Shown here: one piece after another, positions 18,295-26,811 of the stretch
Layout: each line of letters begins with the position of its first letter
Position numbering within the stretch: the stretch's first letter is position 1
Assembly (NCBI RefSeq): GCF_008632075.1
Contig: NZ_VWVM01000003.1
Span: 62,001 to 126,000 of the forward strand
Source: Candidatus Pantoea gossypiicola
GTDB taxonomy: Bacteria > Pseudomonadota > Gammaproteobacteria > Enterobacterales > Enterobacteriaceae
Reading direction: 5' to 3'
DNA: 64,000 bases
Notes under the pieces: generated by a model
What the model was told of the DNA's origin: nothing
What the model saw: the letters and a program-made list of their open reading frames with translations, nothing else
The model's database searches: none
Position numbers and translations under genes: made by a program

Positions 18295-18318
18295 AGGCCG
18301 GTCTGACCGGCCTTTTTT
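18295..18318 (+). terminator. Rho-independent terminator after the isomerase gene
   Basis: AGGCCGGT-ctg-ACCGGCCT followed by TTTTTT, 17 nt after the stop codon. Confidence 0.9.
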
Positions 18319-18343
18319 ATCTTCTCTCTGCGACCATTACTCT

Positions 18344-19108
18344 TCAGCTCTGCTGCGCAAGTGCCGGAGGTTTGTGGCGACTCGCCTCTACCAGCATCCG
18401 CGTATAGGGCATCGCGGCGCGATCGGCCACCAGCGTCGGCACATCCAGCGTCTCCAGCACCTTACCCTGTTGCATGACCGCCACGCGATGGCAGAGATGC
18501 GCCACCACGCCCAGATCGTGCGTTACCATCAGATAGGTCAGGTTCTCCTGCTGCTGCAGATCGCTGAGCAGATTCAGGATCTCCGCCTGCACCGAAACAT
18601 CCAGTGCAGAAGTCGGCTCATCCAGCAGCAGTACGCGCGGCTCTAAAATCAGCGCCCTGGCAATCGCCACGCGCTGACGCTGGCCTCCCGAAAGCTGGTG
18701 CGGATAGCGCGTCTGCCAGGCGCGATTTAGCCCGACCTTATCCAGCATCGCCACCACCCGCTGCTGGCGCTGCCCGATACCCTGAATCTGCAACGGCTCT
18801 TCCAGGATGTCACCCAGCGTGTGACGCGGATGCAGCGAACCATAAGGGTCCTGAAACACCATCTGCACCTGACGACAGCGTGCCCGATCGATGCGGTGCG
18901 TCAGTGGCTGGTCATTAATGCTCAGCTCACCCTGCCAGTGAGTAAATAATCCCGCCAGGCACTTTAGTACCGTAGTTTTGCCCGATCCCGACTCGCCCAC
19001 CAGCCCGAAAATTTCACCCGGTTTCACCTGCAGATTGACGTCGAACAACACCTGACTCCGGCGATCGTCATCACCAAAACTCAGGCTGAGATTTTTCACG
19101 TTAATCAT
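18344..19108 (-). CDS. ABC transporter ATPase (oligopeptide type, DppF/OppF-like)
   Basis: A 254-residue ATPase with Walker A GESGSGKTT, signature LSGGQRQR, Walker B LLLDEPTSALD and H-loop VTHD. It is the last gene of a minus-strand operon encoding an enolase-superfamily enzyme, a binding protein, two permeases and two ATPases. Family membership is peptide/nickel/oligosaccharide; context suggests a uronate-oligomer or sugar-acid substrate. AAGGAG lies ahead of the ATG. Confidence 0.9.
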   Translation of the reverse strand: MINVKNLSLSFGDDDRRSQVLFDVNLQVKPGEIFGLVGESGSGKTTVLKCLAGLFTHWQGELSINDQPLTHRIDRARCRQVQMVFQDPYGSLHPRHTLGDILEEPLQIQGIGQRQQRVVAMLDKVGLNRAWQTRYPHQLSGGQRQRVAIARALILEPRVLLLDEPTSALDVSVQAEILNLLSDLQQQENLTYLMVTHDLGVVAHLCHRVAVMQQGKVLETLDVPTLVADRAAMPYTRMLVEASRHKPPALAQQS

Positions 19109-19118
19109 CGCGAACTCC

Positions 19119-19964
19119 TTAGTCCGTCAACCAGCTGGCATGACGTTGTAATACCGGCAGGCGCGTACGCCGGTGATCAAGGTCGGGCAGTGCCGCCAGT
19201 AATCCCTGCGTATAGGGATGCTGCGCGCGATCGAGTTCACGGGCGGCCAGCGACTCCACCACGCGTCCGGCATACATCACCAGCACCCGATCGCAGAAGC
19301 TGCGCACCAGACTGATGTCGTGGCTGATAAAAATCAGCCCCAGCCCGCGCGCCTTCACCAGATCGTCCAGCAGCGCCAGCACCTGCAGGCGCACCGAGAC
19401 ATCCAGCGCAGAGGTCGGCTCATCGGCAATCACCAGTTCCGGCTCGGTGATCAGCATCATGGCGATCATCACCCGCTGCCCCTGACCGCCGGAAATCTCA
19501 TGAGGATAGAGCTGATATACCCGCTCAGGATCGCGGATCTGCACCTCTTCCAGCATCGCCAGCGCCCGCTGACGGGCCGCCGCTTTCTGGCCGCGATGAT
19601 GACTGCGCCAGGCTTCGGCAATCTGCTCGCCCACCCGAATCACCGGGTTCAGGGAATATTTCGGGTCCTGCATAATCATGGAGATGCGTTTGCCGCGAAT
19701 GGCGCGCATCTGCGCCGGGCTGGCGTGCAGCAGGTCGATATCACCAAACTGCATCCGGCTCGCCTCGATGCGCGCCCTGGCCGGATGCAGCTGCAGCAGG
19801 GCGCGGCCCACGGTCGATTTACCGGAGCCGGACTCGCCGACAATCGCCAGCTTCTCCTGACCGAGCTGAAAGGAGACGCCGCGCACCGCCGGGGTGATCT
19901 GGCGTCCGTTAACAAAGTTCACGTGCAAATCGCGCACGTCGAGCAACGGCGAGGCGTTACTCAC
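19119..19964 (-). CDS. ABC transporter ATPase (oligopeptide type, DppD/OppD-like)
   Basis: A 281-residue ATPase: Walker A GESGSGKST, signature ISGGQGQR, Walker B LVIADEPTSALD, then the OppD-type C-terminal tail (HPYTQGLLAALPDL). I favour GTG at 19964, which overlaps the permease stop by 8 nt; an ATG at 19994 has a ribosome site abutting it with no spacing. It works with the second ATPase to energise the two permeases. Confidence 0.88.
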   Translation of the reverse strand: MSNASPLLDVRDLHVNFVNGRQITPAVRGVSFQLGQEKLAIVGESGSGKSTVGRALLQLHPARARIEASRMQFGDIDLLHASPAQMRAIRGKRISMIMQDPKYSLNPVIRVGEQIAEAWRSHHRGQKAAARQRALAMLEEVQIRDPERVYQLYPHEISGGQGQRVMIAMMLITEPELVIADEPTSALDVSVRLQVLALLDDLVKARGLGLIFISHDISLVRSFCDRVLVMYAGRVVESLAARELDRAQHPYTQGLLAALPDLDHRRTRLPVLQRHASWLTD

Positions 19965-20862
19965 TGCGGGGATCGAGCAGGTCACGTAGGCCATCTCCTA
20001 AGAAGTTAAATGCCAGGCTGTTAATCAGGATCGCCAGACCGGGCACGGTAACCACCCACCAGCACTCCAGCATGTAGGTACGGCCGCTGGCGATCATCGC
20101 GCCCCATTCCGGATCTGGCGGCTGCGCGCCCAGTCCGAGAAAGCCCAGCCCGGCGGCGGTAAGGATAATGCCCGCCATATTCATGGTGATGCGGATAATC
20201 ACCGACGGCAGGCAGAGCGGAATAATATGTTTCCACAGTACCCGCAGCGGCGACGCACCCTGTAAGCGCACCGCCGAAATAAAGTCCGCCTGACGCAGCG
20301 ACAGCGTTTCGGCGCGCGCCAGACGGGCAATCGGTGGCCAGGCGGTAAGGGTAATGGCGATCACCACATGCTCCAGACCCGGACCCAGCGCCGCCACAAA
20401 TGCCAGCGCCAGCACCAGGCTGGGAAAGGAGATGAAGATATCGGTGACGCGCATCAGCACGCTATCGACTTTGCCGCCAAAGTAACCCGCGGTAACGCCC
20501 AGCAGCAGGCCCAGCGGTCCGACGGTCACTGAGACCAGCAGCACGATGTAGAGCGTGATGCGCGCACCCCACACCAGACGGCTGAATATATCCCGGCCAA
20601 ACTCATCAGTGCCGAACCAGTGGGCCGCACCGGGCGGCGTCAGGGCGTTGTTCAGATCCTGAATCAGCGGATGATACGGTGCGATCCAGGGGGCAAACAG
20701 CGCCACGATACAGAGCAGCAGCACAATGCCACCGCCGATGGCGGTCAGGGGATTACAGGCCATGCGCCAGAGGAAAGACCCGCAGCGGGCAGCAAATCGC
20801 CGACAGCGCGCCAGCCGCTCGCGGGAAGGACTGACAGACGCAGCATCAAACGAGATAGTCAT
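19957..20862 (-). CDS. ABC transporter permease (DppC-like)
   Basis: A 301-residue inner-membrane permease with an N-terminal OppC-N segment, about six membrane helices and the ATPase-contacting EAA loop RAETLSLRQADFISAVRLQG. It keeps the DppC hallmark HWFGTDEFGRDIFSR near residue 82. The start overlaps the preceding permease stop by 4 nt (ATGA). Confidence 0.9.
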   Translation of the reverse strand: MTISFDAASVSPSRERLARCRRFAARCGSFLWRMACNPLTAIGGGIVLLLCIVALFAPWIAPYHPLIQDLNNALTPPGAAHWFGTDEFGRDIFSRLVWGARITLYIVLLVSVTVGPLGLLLGVTAGYFGGKVDSVLMRVTDIFISFPSLVLALAFVAALGPGLEHVVIAITLTAWPPIARLARAETLSLRQADFISAVRLQGASPLRVLWKHIIPLCLPSVIIRITMNMAGIILTAAGLGFLGLGAQPPDPEWGAMIASGRTYMLECWWVVTVPGLAILINSLAFNFLGDGLRDLLDPRSE

Positions 20863-21890
20863 ACTTTGGTCCTCGGATCGAAGACCTGGTAGAGCAGGTC
20901 GGAGATCAGGTTAAGCAGCACAAAAATCAGACCCACCACCAGCACGCAGCCCATTACCGCATTCATATCGCCCAGCATCAGGCTGCACGTGAGATAAGAG
21001 CCGAAACCGGGCCAGGAGAAGACCGTTTCAATCAGCACGGCACCCTCCAGCAGCGAACCATAGGCCAGCGCCACCACGGTCAGCAGCTGAACCAGGATAT
21101 TGCGAAACGCGTGCTGCCAGATCACCTGCCATTCGGTCAGGCCTTTGACCCGCGCGGTCAGAATGAACTCCTGCGACAACTGCGCGAGCATAAAACTGCG
21201 CGTCATCCGGCTGATGTAAGCCATGGAGTGAAAGCCGAGCAGTGAGGCGGGCAGCACCAGATGATTCAGCGCATTCCGGAACACCTGACCGTTATCCGCC
21301 AGCAGGGCGTCAATCAGCATAAAACCAGTGCGGCGCGGCACGATGCCATCCAGGCTGAAGTCCACTCGTCCTGCACCGCCGACCCAGCCGAGATGGGCAT
21401 AGAACAGCAGCAATCCCATCATGCCAACCCAGAAGATCGGCGTGGAATAACCGGCCAGGCTGAGCATCCGTACCAGATAGTCGATGACGCTGTTACGCCG
21501 CGCCGCCGCCAGCACGCCCAGCGGGACGCCCAGCCCTGCGCCAATCACAATTGCCAGCGTGGCCAGCTCAACCGTGGCGGGAAAGACGCGCAGGATGTCA
21601 TGCATGACCGGCTGGCCGGTGAGCAGCGCGTGGCCCAGGTCGCCATGCAGCAGCGCATTGAGATAGATGCCAAACTGCACCCACAGCGGTTTATCAAAGC
21701 CAAGCTGGTGGTAGACCTGCTGATAAGTGGCCTGGTCGGCATCGGGACCGACTATCGCCAGCACCGGATCCAGCGGCATCACCCGGCCAATAAAAAAGGT
21801 CAGCAGCAGCAGGCCGAACAGCGTGATTAACACCTGCACCGCGCGATGGCTGATGCGGCGGCACTGATTTCGTGTCAGGGTCAGTATCAT
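20859..21890 (-). CDS. ABC transporter permease (DppB-like)
   Basis: A 343-residue six-helix permease of the DppB/OppB type (LTFFIGRVMPLDPVLAIVG at the N-terminus; MTRSFMLAQLSQEFILTARVKG-type EAA loop). Coupled to the binding-protein gene by a 4-nt overlap. It forms the channel together with the DppC-like subunit. Confidence 0.9.
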   Translation of the reverse strand: MILTLTRNQCRRISHRAVQVLITLFGLLLLTFFIGRVMPLDPVLAIVGPDADQATYQQVYHQLGFDKPLWVQFGIYLNALLHGDLGHALLTGQPVMHDILRVFPATVELATLAIVIGAGLGVPLGVLAAARRNSVIDYLVRMLSLAGYSTPIFWVGMMGLLLFYAHLGWVGGAGRVDFSLDGIVPRRTGFMLIDALLADNGQVFRNALNHLVLPASLLGFHSMAYISRMTRSFMLAQLSQEFILTARVKGLTEWQVIWQHAFRNILVQLLTVVALAYGSLLEGAVLIETVFSWPGFGSYLTCSLMLGDMNAVMGCVLVVGLIFVLLNLISDLLYQVFDPRTKV

Positions 21891-23518
21891 GGTGTGCCTC
21901 CCGCCAGGGCTTCAGGCGTTTTCCAGACGTCGCGCAGGAAGGTCGTTGCAGAAGGATGCGGCTGATACGCCTGCACACGGTTACTGACCACCACGGAGTC
22001 GAGCATTTGTGAAATCGGCATCAGCGCAGGCACCAGCTGGTCATAGCGTTGCTGGATGGCGTAATAGGCCTGCTGCTGGCGGTTTTTGTCACGTTCCACC
22101 AGCGCCTGATCGATCATGCGGTTGAGCTGGGCGTCGTAGAAACCGGTTCGCCAGCCCTGGAAGTTAGTCAGCCGGGCGTTGTCGGCATTGTTCGGGTTGT
22201 AGACCAGCGCGCGCAGGCTGGAGTGGGGGTGTGGCTCGACGCCGCTGCCGCCGCGTCCGACCAGCAGGCTGAACTGGCGATCGCGCATCGCGCCATAAAT
22301 CTGGTTGCCGGTGCCGGTAATGATTTTTGCCCGGATGCCGCCCTGCAGCAGCGTTGACTGAATGGCGATGGCAATATTCAGGAACGGCTGATCGGCCAGC
22401 ACCCGCAGCGTGGTGTCGAAGCCGTCCGGATAGCCGGCTTCAGCCAGCAGCGCACGGGCGCGCGGTACATCAAGCCGGTAACCCGGGTCAGGCAGCGTGG
22501 CAGGCATGCCCGCCTGAATCGGGCGCTGATGCAGTTCGCCGTAGCCGGTCATCAGGCTCTTGTTGATGCCCTGATAATCGACCAGGTAGCGGACCGCCTC
22601 ACGCACCTTAATATTGTCAAAGTGCGGATCTTTCATGCTCATCGCCAGGTAGTAAATTGTCCCTTTTCTGACGGCATCAAGGGTGAGGTCGGGATCGTGA
22701 CGCAGGGCGCGCACGTCGGGGATCGCCATGTTGCTGGCGATATCGAGATCGCCTTTCTGCATCATCAGCCGCAGGGTCTGCGACTCCTGCAGGTGGCGGA
22801 ATACCACCCGCGACATCTTCGCCTCACCGCGCCAGTAGTCTGTCGCGCGACTCATGCGCAACACGTCTTTTGCCTGCCAGACATCCAGTCGGAACGGGCC
22901 GGAACCCGCTTCATGCGTGGTGAGCCAGCGGTTGCCCCAGTCGCCATCGACTTCATGCTGCTGCACCGTTTTACGGTCCAGCACCACCATGCTGCCCAGC
23001 GCCGCCAGCGAGTAGATCACCAGCTGCGGATCGTTGGGTTTAGGCAGGGTGATCACCAGCGTGCGGTCGTCGGGTGCGGTGACCATCTGGTCCACATTGT
23101 CGCGGCTGAAACCGTAGGACTTCCACACCGACGCCTGCGCCAGATTCAGATGCAGCACCCGGCGCATCGACCAGACTGCATCGGCGCTGGTGAGCGGATT
23201 GCCGGAGTGAAACCTGACGTTGTCGCGCAGGTGAAAGGTCAGGGTGCGGTTATCCGGACTGACTGACCAGCGTTCCGCCAGCGCCGGGCGCACCTCGGTG
23301 AGCTGCTGCGGATTCAGCTCCACCAGGCCGTCATAGAGATTCACCACAATGCCGACCACCTCGTTGCCGGTCATCGCGGCCGGATCCAGGGTGAGCAGGT
23401 TGTTCATGTTCATGCCGACGATCAGCTGGTCATCCGGGGTCTTTGCCTGGATTGACGCGCTGCCCGTGAGCACCAGCAGCGTGATCAGCCACGCGCCACA
23501 TCGTTGTGTCAGGGTCAT
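21887..23518 (-). CDS. ABC transporter substrate-binding protein, SBP family 5
   Basis: A 543-residue periplasmic protein with a signal peptide (cut near ASIQA-KT). It has the family 5 pattern VVGIVVNLYDGLVEL, with WSVSPDNRTLTFHLRDNVRFHSG shortly after. Family 5 proteins bind peptides, nickel, opines or oligosaccharides. Here the operon begins with a sugar-acid type enzyme and a KdgR-like site, so an oligogalacturonide or similar ligand is the favoured inference. The Ogt-type transporter of pectinolytic enterobacteria is of the same general class, from memory. Confidence 0.88.
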   Translation of the reverse strand: MTLTQRCGAWLITLLVLTGSASIQAKTPDDQLIVGMNMNNLLTLDPAAMTGNEVVGIVVNLYDGLVELNPQQLTEVRPALAERWSVSPDNRTLTFHLRDNVRFHSGNPLTSADAVWSMRRVLHLNLAQASVWKSYGFSRDNVDQMVTAPDDRTLVITLPKPNDPQLVIYSLAALGSMVVLDRKTVQQHEVDGDWGNRWLTTHEAGSGPFRLDVWQAKDVLRMSRATDYWRGEAKMSRVVFRHLQESQTLRLMMQKGDLDIASNMAIPDVRALRHDPDLTLDAVRKGTIYYLAMSMKDPHFDNIKVREAVRYLVDYQGINKSLMTGYGELHQRPIQAGMPATLPDPGYRLDVPRARALLAEAGYPDGFDTTLRVLADQPFLNIAIAIQSTLLQGGIRAKIITGTGNQIYGAMRDRQFSLLVGRGGSGVEPHPHSSLRALVYNPNNADNARLTNFQGWRTGFYDAQLNRMIDQALVERDKNRQQQAYYAIQQRYDQLVPALMPISQMLDSVVVSNRVQAYQPHPSATTFLRDVWKTPEALAGGTP

Positions 23519-23608
23519 AGGTAAAGTCCAGCAGGTCAGAGGTTTTTCCCGTTTACCGCGTCATCAGGGCTGCGCGGCAACGGGGTTATTATTGTTTGCC
23601 GTACTTCA

Positions 23609-24763
23609 TTACCAGCGGTTCAGCGTGTGGGTCTCAATCCAGCTGAAGTTGATATCCTCTCCCAGCCCGCTGCGGGTGGGCAGGGTGACAAAGCCCCGAT
23701 CGTCCATCGGATCAATCAGGCTGTTGAGATACGCAGGCGGCGTCTCATAATCCAGGAAGGGATGCAGCAGGCCACGCTCATACCAGCGGCAGTTACGGAT
23801 TGCCCCGACGACCGCCAGGCTGGCTGCGCCGTTGCCGTGAACTTCGCAATCCATGCCGAAGGCTTCCGCCAGACTGGCCACTTTCATCGTGGCGGAGATG
23901 CCGCCTACGCCATTGGCCCCGGCACGCAGAATGTCGCAGGCACCAGCACGGACCCAGTCGGCGCGGCTGTGATGTTTGCCGCCCAGGCTCTCCGGGCCGA
24001 GCACGTCGATAGAGAGGTTATCCGCCAGCCAGGTGTAAGAGGCCATGCTCTCTTCCTCCATCGGCTCTTCAAACCAGGTGAAGTTAAGCTTCTCCAGCGC
24101 CTTGCCGATGGTCAGCGCGTCGCTGCGACTGTACCAGTGGTAGCCGTCCAGCATCAGTGCGATATCCGGGCCAACCGCTTCACGCACCGCGGCGCAGGCT
24201 TTGATGTCCATGGTCGGACTGGGTGCAAAGGCGACCGGCGGCATCCAGGTGTGCAGCTTGATTGCCCGATAGCCGCGTGCCACCAGCTTTTCCGCGAACT
24301 GTGCGTACTCATCCGGTGTCGATAACCCACCGCTGAGTTCGTCGCCACACATGGTGCTGCCGTAAGCCGGGATCTTCTCGCGATAGCCGCCCAGCAGCTT
24401 GTGCACCGGCTGTTTCAGCCTGCGCCCAATCAGATCCCACAGCGCCTGCTCAACAGCGGAGAGCGCACGCTCGGTGAGCTGATGGGCGCTGCCGCGCTGC
24501 CAGTGCACCAGATCCTGCCACAGCCGCTCGCGGTCAAAGGCGTTCTGACCGATCAGCACCTTGCGGAAGAAGGCGTTAACGACATGAGATCGCACCACTT
24601 CCGGCGGCGCAAAGGCGTAGCCGCAATCGCCATCCTCGCTGGTCAGGGTCAACAGTGCCATCTGCGCATCATTTTCCGGGCCGGGATGGGAGTGGCCGGC
24701 GCTGTCGGCAACGCGCCGGGTAGGATAGGTAAAGAGGGTGACATCTATGGCGCTGATCTTCAC
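23609..24763 (-). CDS. Enolase-superfamily sugar-acid dehydratase/racemase-like enzyme
   Basis: A 384-residue mandelate racemase-group protein. The metal-binding acids lie in LMLDGYHWYS, WFEEPM and LGPESLGG, with a catalytic-type His in EVHGNGAA. The second-strand motif normally KxK is AIKLHTW here, so the second base is His or absent. The reaction is probably dehydration or cycloisomerisation of an aldonic, aldaric or uronic acid. It heads the ABC operon, 90 nt before the binding protein, and a KdgR-like site lies 38 nt upstream of its ATG. Confidence 0.85.
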   Translation of the reverse strand: MKISAIDVTLFTYPTRRVADSAGHSHPGPENDAQMALLTLTSEDGDCGYAFAPPEVVRSHVVNAFFRKVLIGQNAFDRERLWQDLVHWQRGSAHQLTERALSAVEQALWDLIGRRLKQPVHKLLGGYREKIPAYGSTMCGDELSGGLSTPDEYAQFAEKLVARGYRAIKLHTWMPPVAFAPSPTMDIKACAAVREAVGPDIALMLDGYHWYSRSDALTIGKALEKLNFTWFEEPMEEESMASYTWLADNLSIDVLGPESLGGKHHSRADWVRAGACDILRAGANGVGGISATMKVASLAEAFGMDCEVHGNGAASLAVVGAIRNCRWYERGLLHPFLDYETPPAYLNSLIDPMDDRGFVTLPTRSGLGEDINFSWIETHTLNRW

Positions 24764-24800
24764 GGTTATACTCCTGTGGATGACTTTCCCAATGGATTAT

Positions 24801-24815
24801 TAAAACGCTGTTTCA
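24801..24815. promoter_or_regulatory. KdgR-like operator of the enolase-ABC operon
   Basis: TAAAAC-GCT-GTTTCA flanked by AT-rich bases, nearly the same as the site at 17604. It fits the KdgR consensus (RAAAYRNYRTTTYAT). Confidence 0.65.
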
Positions 24816-24901
24816 TTTTTAATCTAGCGTTCACAATTCATTAACGCATTGGCCAAATCGATACGATTAATGGCTAATATGTGTGCAGCCGCCCAGGGTG
24901 T

Positions 24902-24917
24902 TGTGAGCATATTCACG
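24902..24917. promoter_or_regulatory. CRP-like site
   Basis: TGTGA-N6-TCACG, one mismatch in the right half. It lies between the enolase operon and the Fur-box gene and could serve the former. Confidence 0.55.
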
Positions 24918-25075
24918 AAAGCTGTCTGTTTTGTGAGCAGCAACACGCTGCGCTTGTTCGCTGATTAACAGCCCTGTTATTGGCCAATTAACCCATTAAC
25001 CTCGCCGCAAAAAACATTTAACCGGATGACTTCCCCTGAACGTCGTTTTAGGTGATAGTAACGCCGCTTTACATT

Positions 25076-25094
25076 AATAATTCTCATTATCATT
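25076..25094. promoter_or_regulatory. Fur box
   Basis: AATAATTCTCATTATCATT, a strong match to the GATAATGATAATCATTATC consensus. It ends 16 nt before the ATG of the binding protein, so iron would repress that gene. Confidence 0.8.
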
Positions 25095-25110
25095 TGTGCG
25101 GGTTTTCATA

Positions 25111-26226
25111 ATGAAAAAATGGTTTTTAGCGCTGGGGCTGCTCACGCTGGCAGGGACAGCTTCGGCCAAAATGATTACCGATGTCGCAGGCCGTCAGGTC
25201 GAGGTGCCGCAGGAGGCAAAGCGCATCATTCTGGGTGAGGGCCGTCAGATCTATCTGCTGGCCGCATTTGACACCGACGCCCCGTTCAGGCGGGTGATTG
25301 GCTGGCGTGATGATCTCCACAAGGCGGACTGGGACGGTTATCAGGCTTATGAAAAGCGCTATCCGGAAATTAAAACATTACCGACCTTCGGCGGCGCGAA
25401 AGATGGCACCTTCAATGTCGAGCAGGCGCTGACCCTGAAGCCCGATCTGGTGCTGATGAATCTGGAATCGAAAGCGGCGACCGATGAAGGCAAGCTGATT
25501 GAAAAACTGCAGGCGGTCGGCGTGCCGGTGGTGTTTATCGATTTCCGTGAAGCGCCGATGATGAACGCGGAGAAAAGTATCCGCATCATGGGCGAACTGG
25601 TGAACAAACCGGCGCGTGCGCAGGAGATTATTACCTTCCGCCAGCAGCAGATTGACCTTGTGACGTCGCGCCTGAAGAACTTTACCGGCTACCGTCCGAA
25701 AGTGATGATCGACCGCGCAGGTGGCTACAGTGACGAATGCTGCATGTCGTTTGGTAATGAGAACTTTGGTCAGATGGTGGAGATCGCAGGGGGTCGCAAC
25801 ATCGCAAAAGATCTGATCCCTGGCACCTTCGGCACCGTTAACCCGGAGCAGATTATCGCCAGCCAGCCGGATGTGGTGGTGGTAACCGGCGCGAACTGGA
25901 AGAACTACAACACCGTGGGCAAATGGGTCGGCGTCGGTCCTGGCGCGAATGTCACCGACGCGACGGCGCGTCTTAAGGCACTGATGATGCGCGATGCCTT
26001 TAAAACCCTGCCGGTAGCACACAATGGCAACGTCCACGCCATCTGGCATCAGTTCTACGACAGCCCGTATCAATTTGTCGCTATCCAGGCGCTGGCGAAA
26101 TGGCTGCATCCGGATCTGTTTGCCGATGTCGATCCGGATGCCACCTTCCGCACGTTCCACGAGAAGTTCCTGCCGCTGCCTTACCAGCCAGGCTACTGGG
26201 TCACCTTACCCGCTGATAAGCCCTGA
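25111..26226 (+). CDS. Iron-siderophore/cobalamin-type ABC substrate-binding protein
   Basis: A 371-residue periplasmic protein of the FecB/BtuF fold (Peripla_BP_2). The signal peptide ends near GTASA-KM, and the family start TDVAGRQVEVPQEAKRII follows directly. Ligand is probably a ferric siderophore or heme-like compound. A Fur box overlaps its promoter. No permease or ATPase gene is adjacent, so it must share a transporter or act otherwise. It is longer than FecB (about 300 residues). Confidence 0.85.
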   Translation: MKKWFLALGLLTLAGTASAKMITDVAGRQVEVPQEAKRIILGEGRQIYLLAAFDTDAPFRRVIGWRDDLHKADWDGYQAYEKRYPEIKTLPTFGGAKDGTFNVEQALTLKPDLVLMNLESKAATDEGKLIEKLQAVGVPVVFIDFREAPMMNAEKSIRIMGELVNKPARAQEIITFRQQQIDLVTSRLKNFTGYRPKVMIDRAGGYSDECCMSFGNENFGQMVEIAGGRNIAKDLIPGTFGTVNPEQIIASQPDVVVVTGANWKNYNTVGKWVGVGPGANVTDATARLKALMMRDAFKTLPVAHNGNVHAIWHQFYDSPYQFVAIQALAKWLHPDLFADVDPDATFRTFHEKFLPLPYQPGYWVTLPADKP

Positions 26227-26391
26227 CTGACCGGCGATGACAGGGACGTCATCCGCCTGATTTGCAATTCCCTCCGAATAAACCCTCTGTTTCTCTTCAG
26301 ATTTACTAATCTTTTACAGGCGCGGGGTCGGATGCTCTGAGCAGCGCGACATCTGACCTGGTCCGCATTCACGTTAAAAATGGAGAGAAAC

Positions 26392-26799
26392 ATGCGCAAT
26401 ACCCTGGGAAGATCGGCATTTGCCGTGACGCTGTATGCTCTGCTGGAGCCAGTACCGCTTGGATTCTTTGTGGCGGCCTGGCTGTTTGACATTCTCTACA
26501 TGCAGACCTTTGTGCAGTTCTGGACGGATGCCGCAGGCTGGCTGATTGCGCTGGGACTGATACTGGCCATCGTGCCACGTCTCATTGCACTGGTTTATCT
26601 GTTTCGCGGCAGTGACAGCGCGGAAAAGGGCCATTTCTGGCTCTGGCTGGTGGCCATCATTATCGCTATCGTCAATGCGTTTATTCACAGCCGTGATGCT
26701 GCCGCGGTGATCCCGCTGGGCGTAACGCTCTCGACGCTGGTGGTAGCGCTGCTGCTGCTGGCGAATGTGCAACTTGCGTTACGTCAGCGTAGCGCTTAA
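26392..26799 (+). CDS. DUF2231-like four-helix membrane protein
   Basis: A 135-residue inner-membrane protein with about four hydrophobic helices (around residues 15-32, 48-68, 82-100 and 108-126). The pattern EPVPLGFFVAAWLFDILY resembles DUF2231 proteins, often next to PQQ/heme sugar dehydrogenases. It is followed 12 nt later by the sorbosone dehydrogenase-like gene and may anchor it or pass electrons. GGAGA precedes the ATG. Confidence 0.75.
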   Translation: MRNTLGRSAFAVTLYALLEPVPLGFFVAAWLFDILYMQTFVQFWTDAAGWLIALGLILAIVPRLIALVYLFRGSDSAEKGHFWLWLVAIIIAIVNAFIHSRDAAAVIPLGVTLSTLVVALLLLANVQLALRQRSA

Positions 26800-26811
26800 G
26801 GAGGAGCCACC

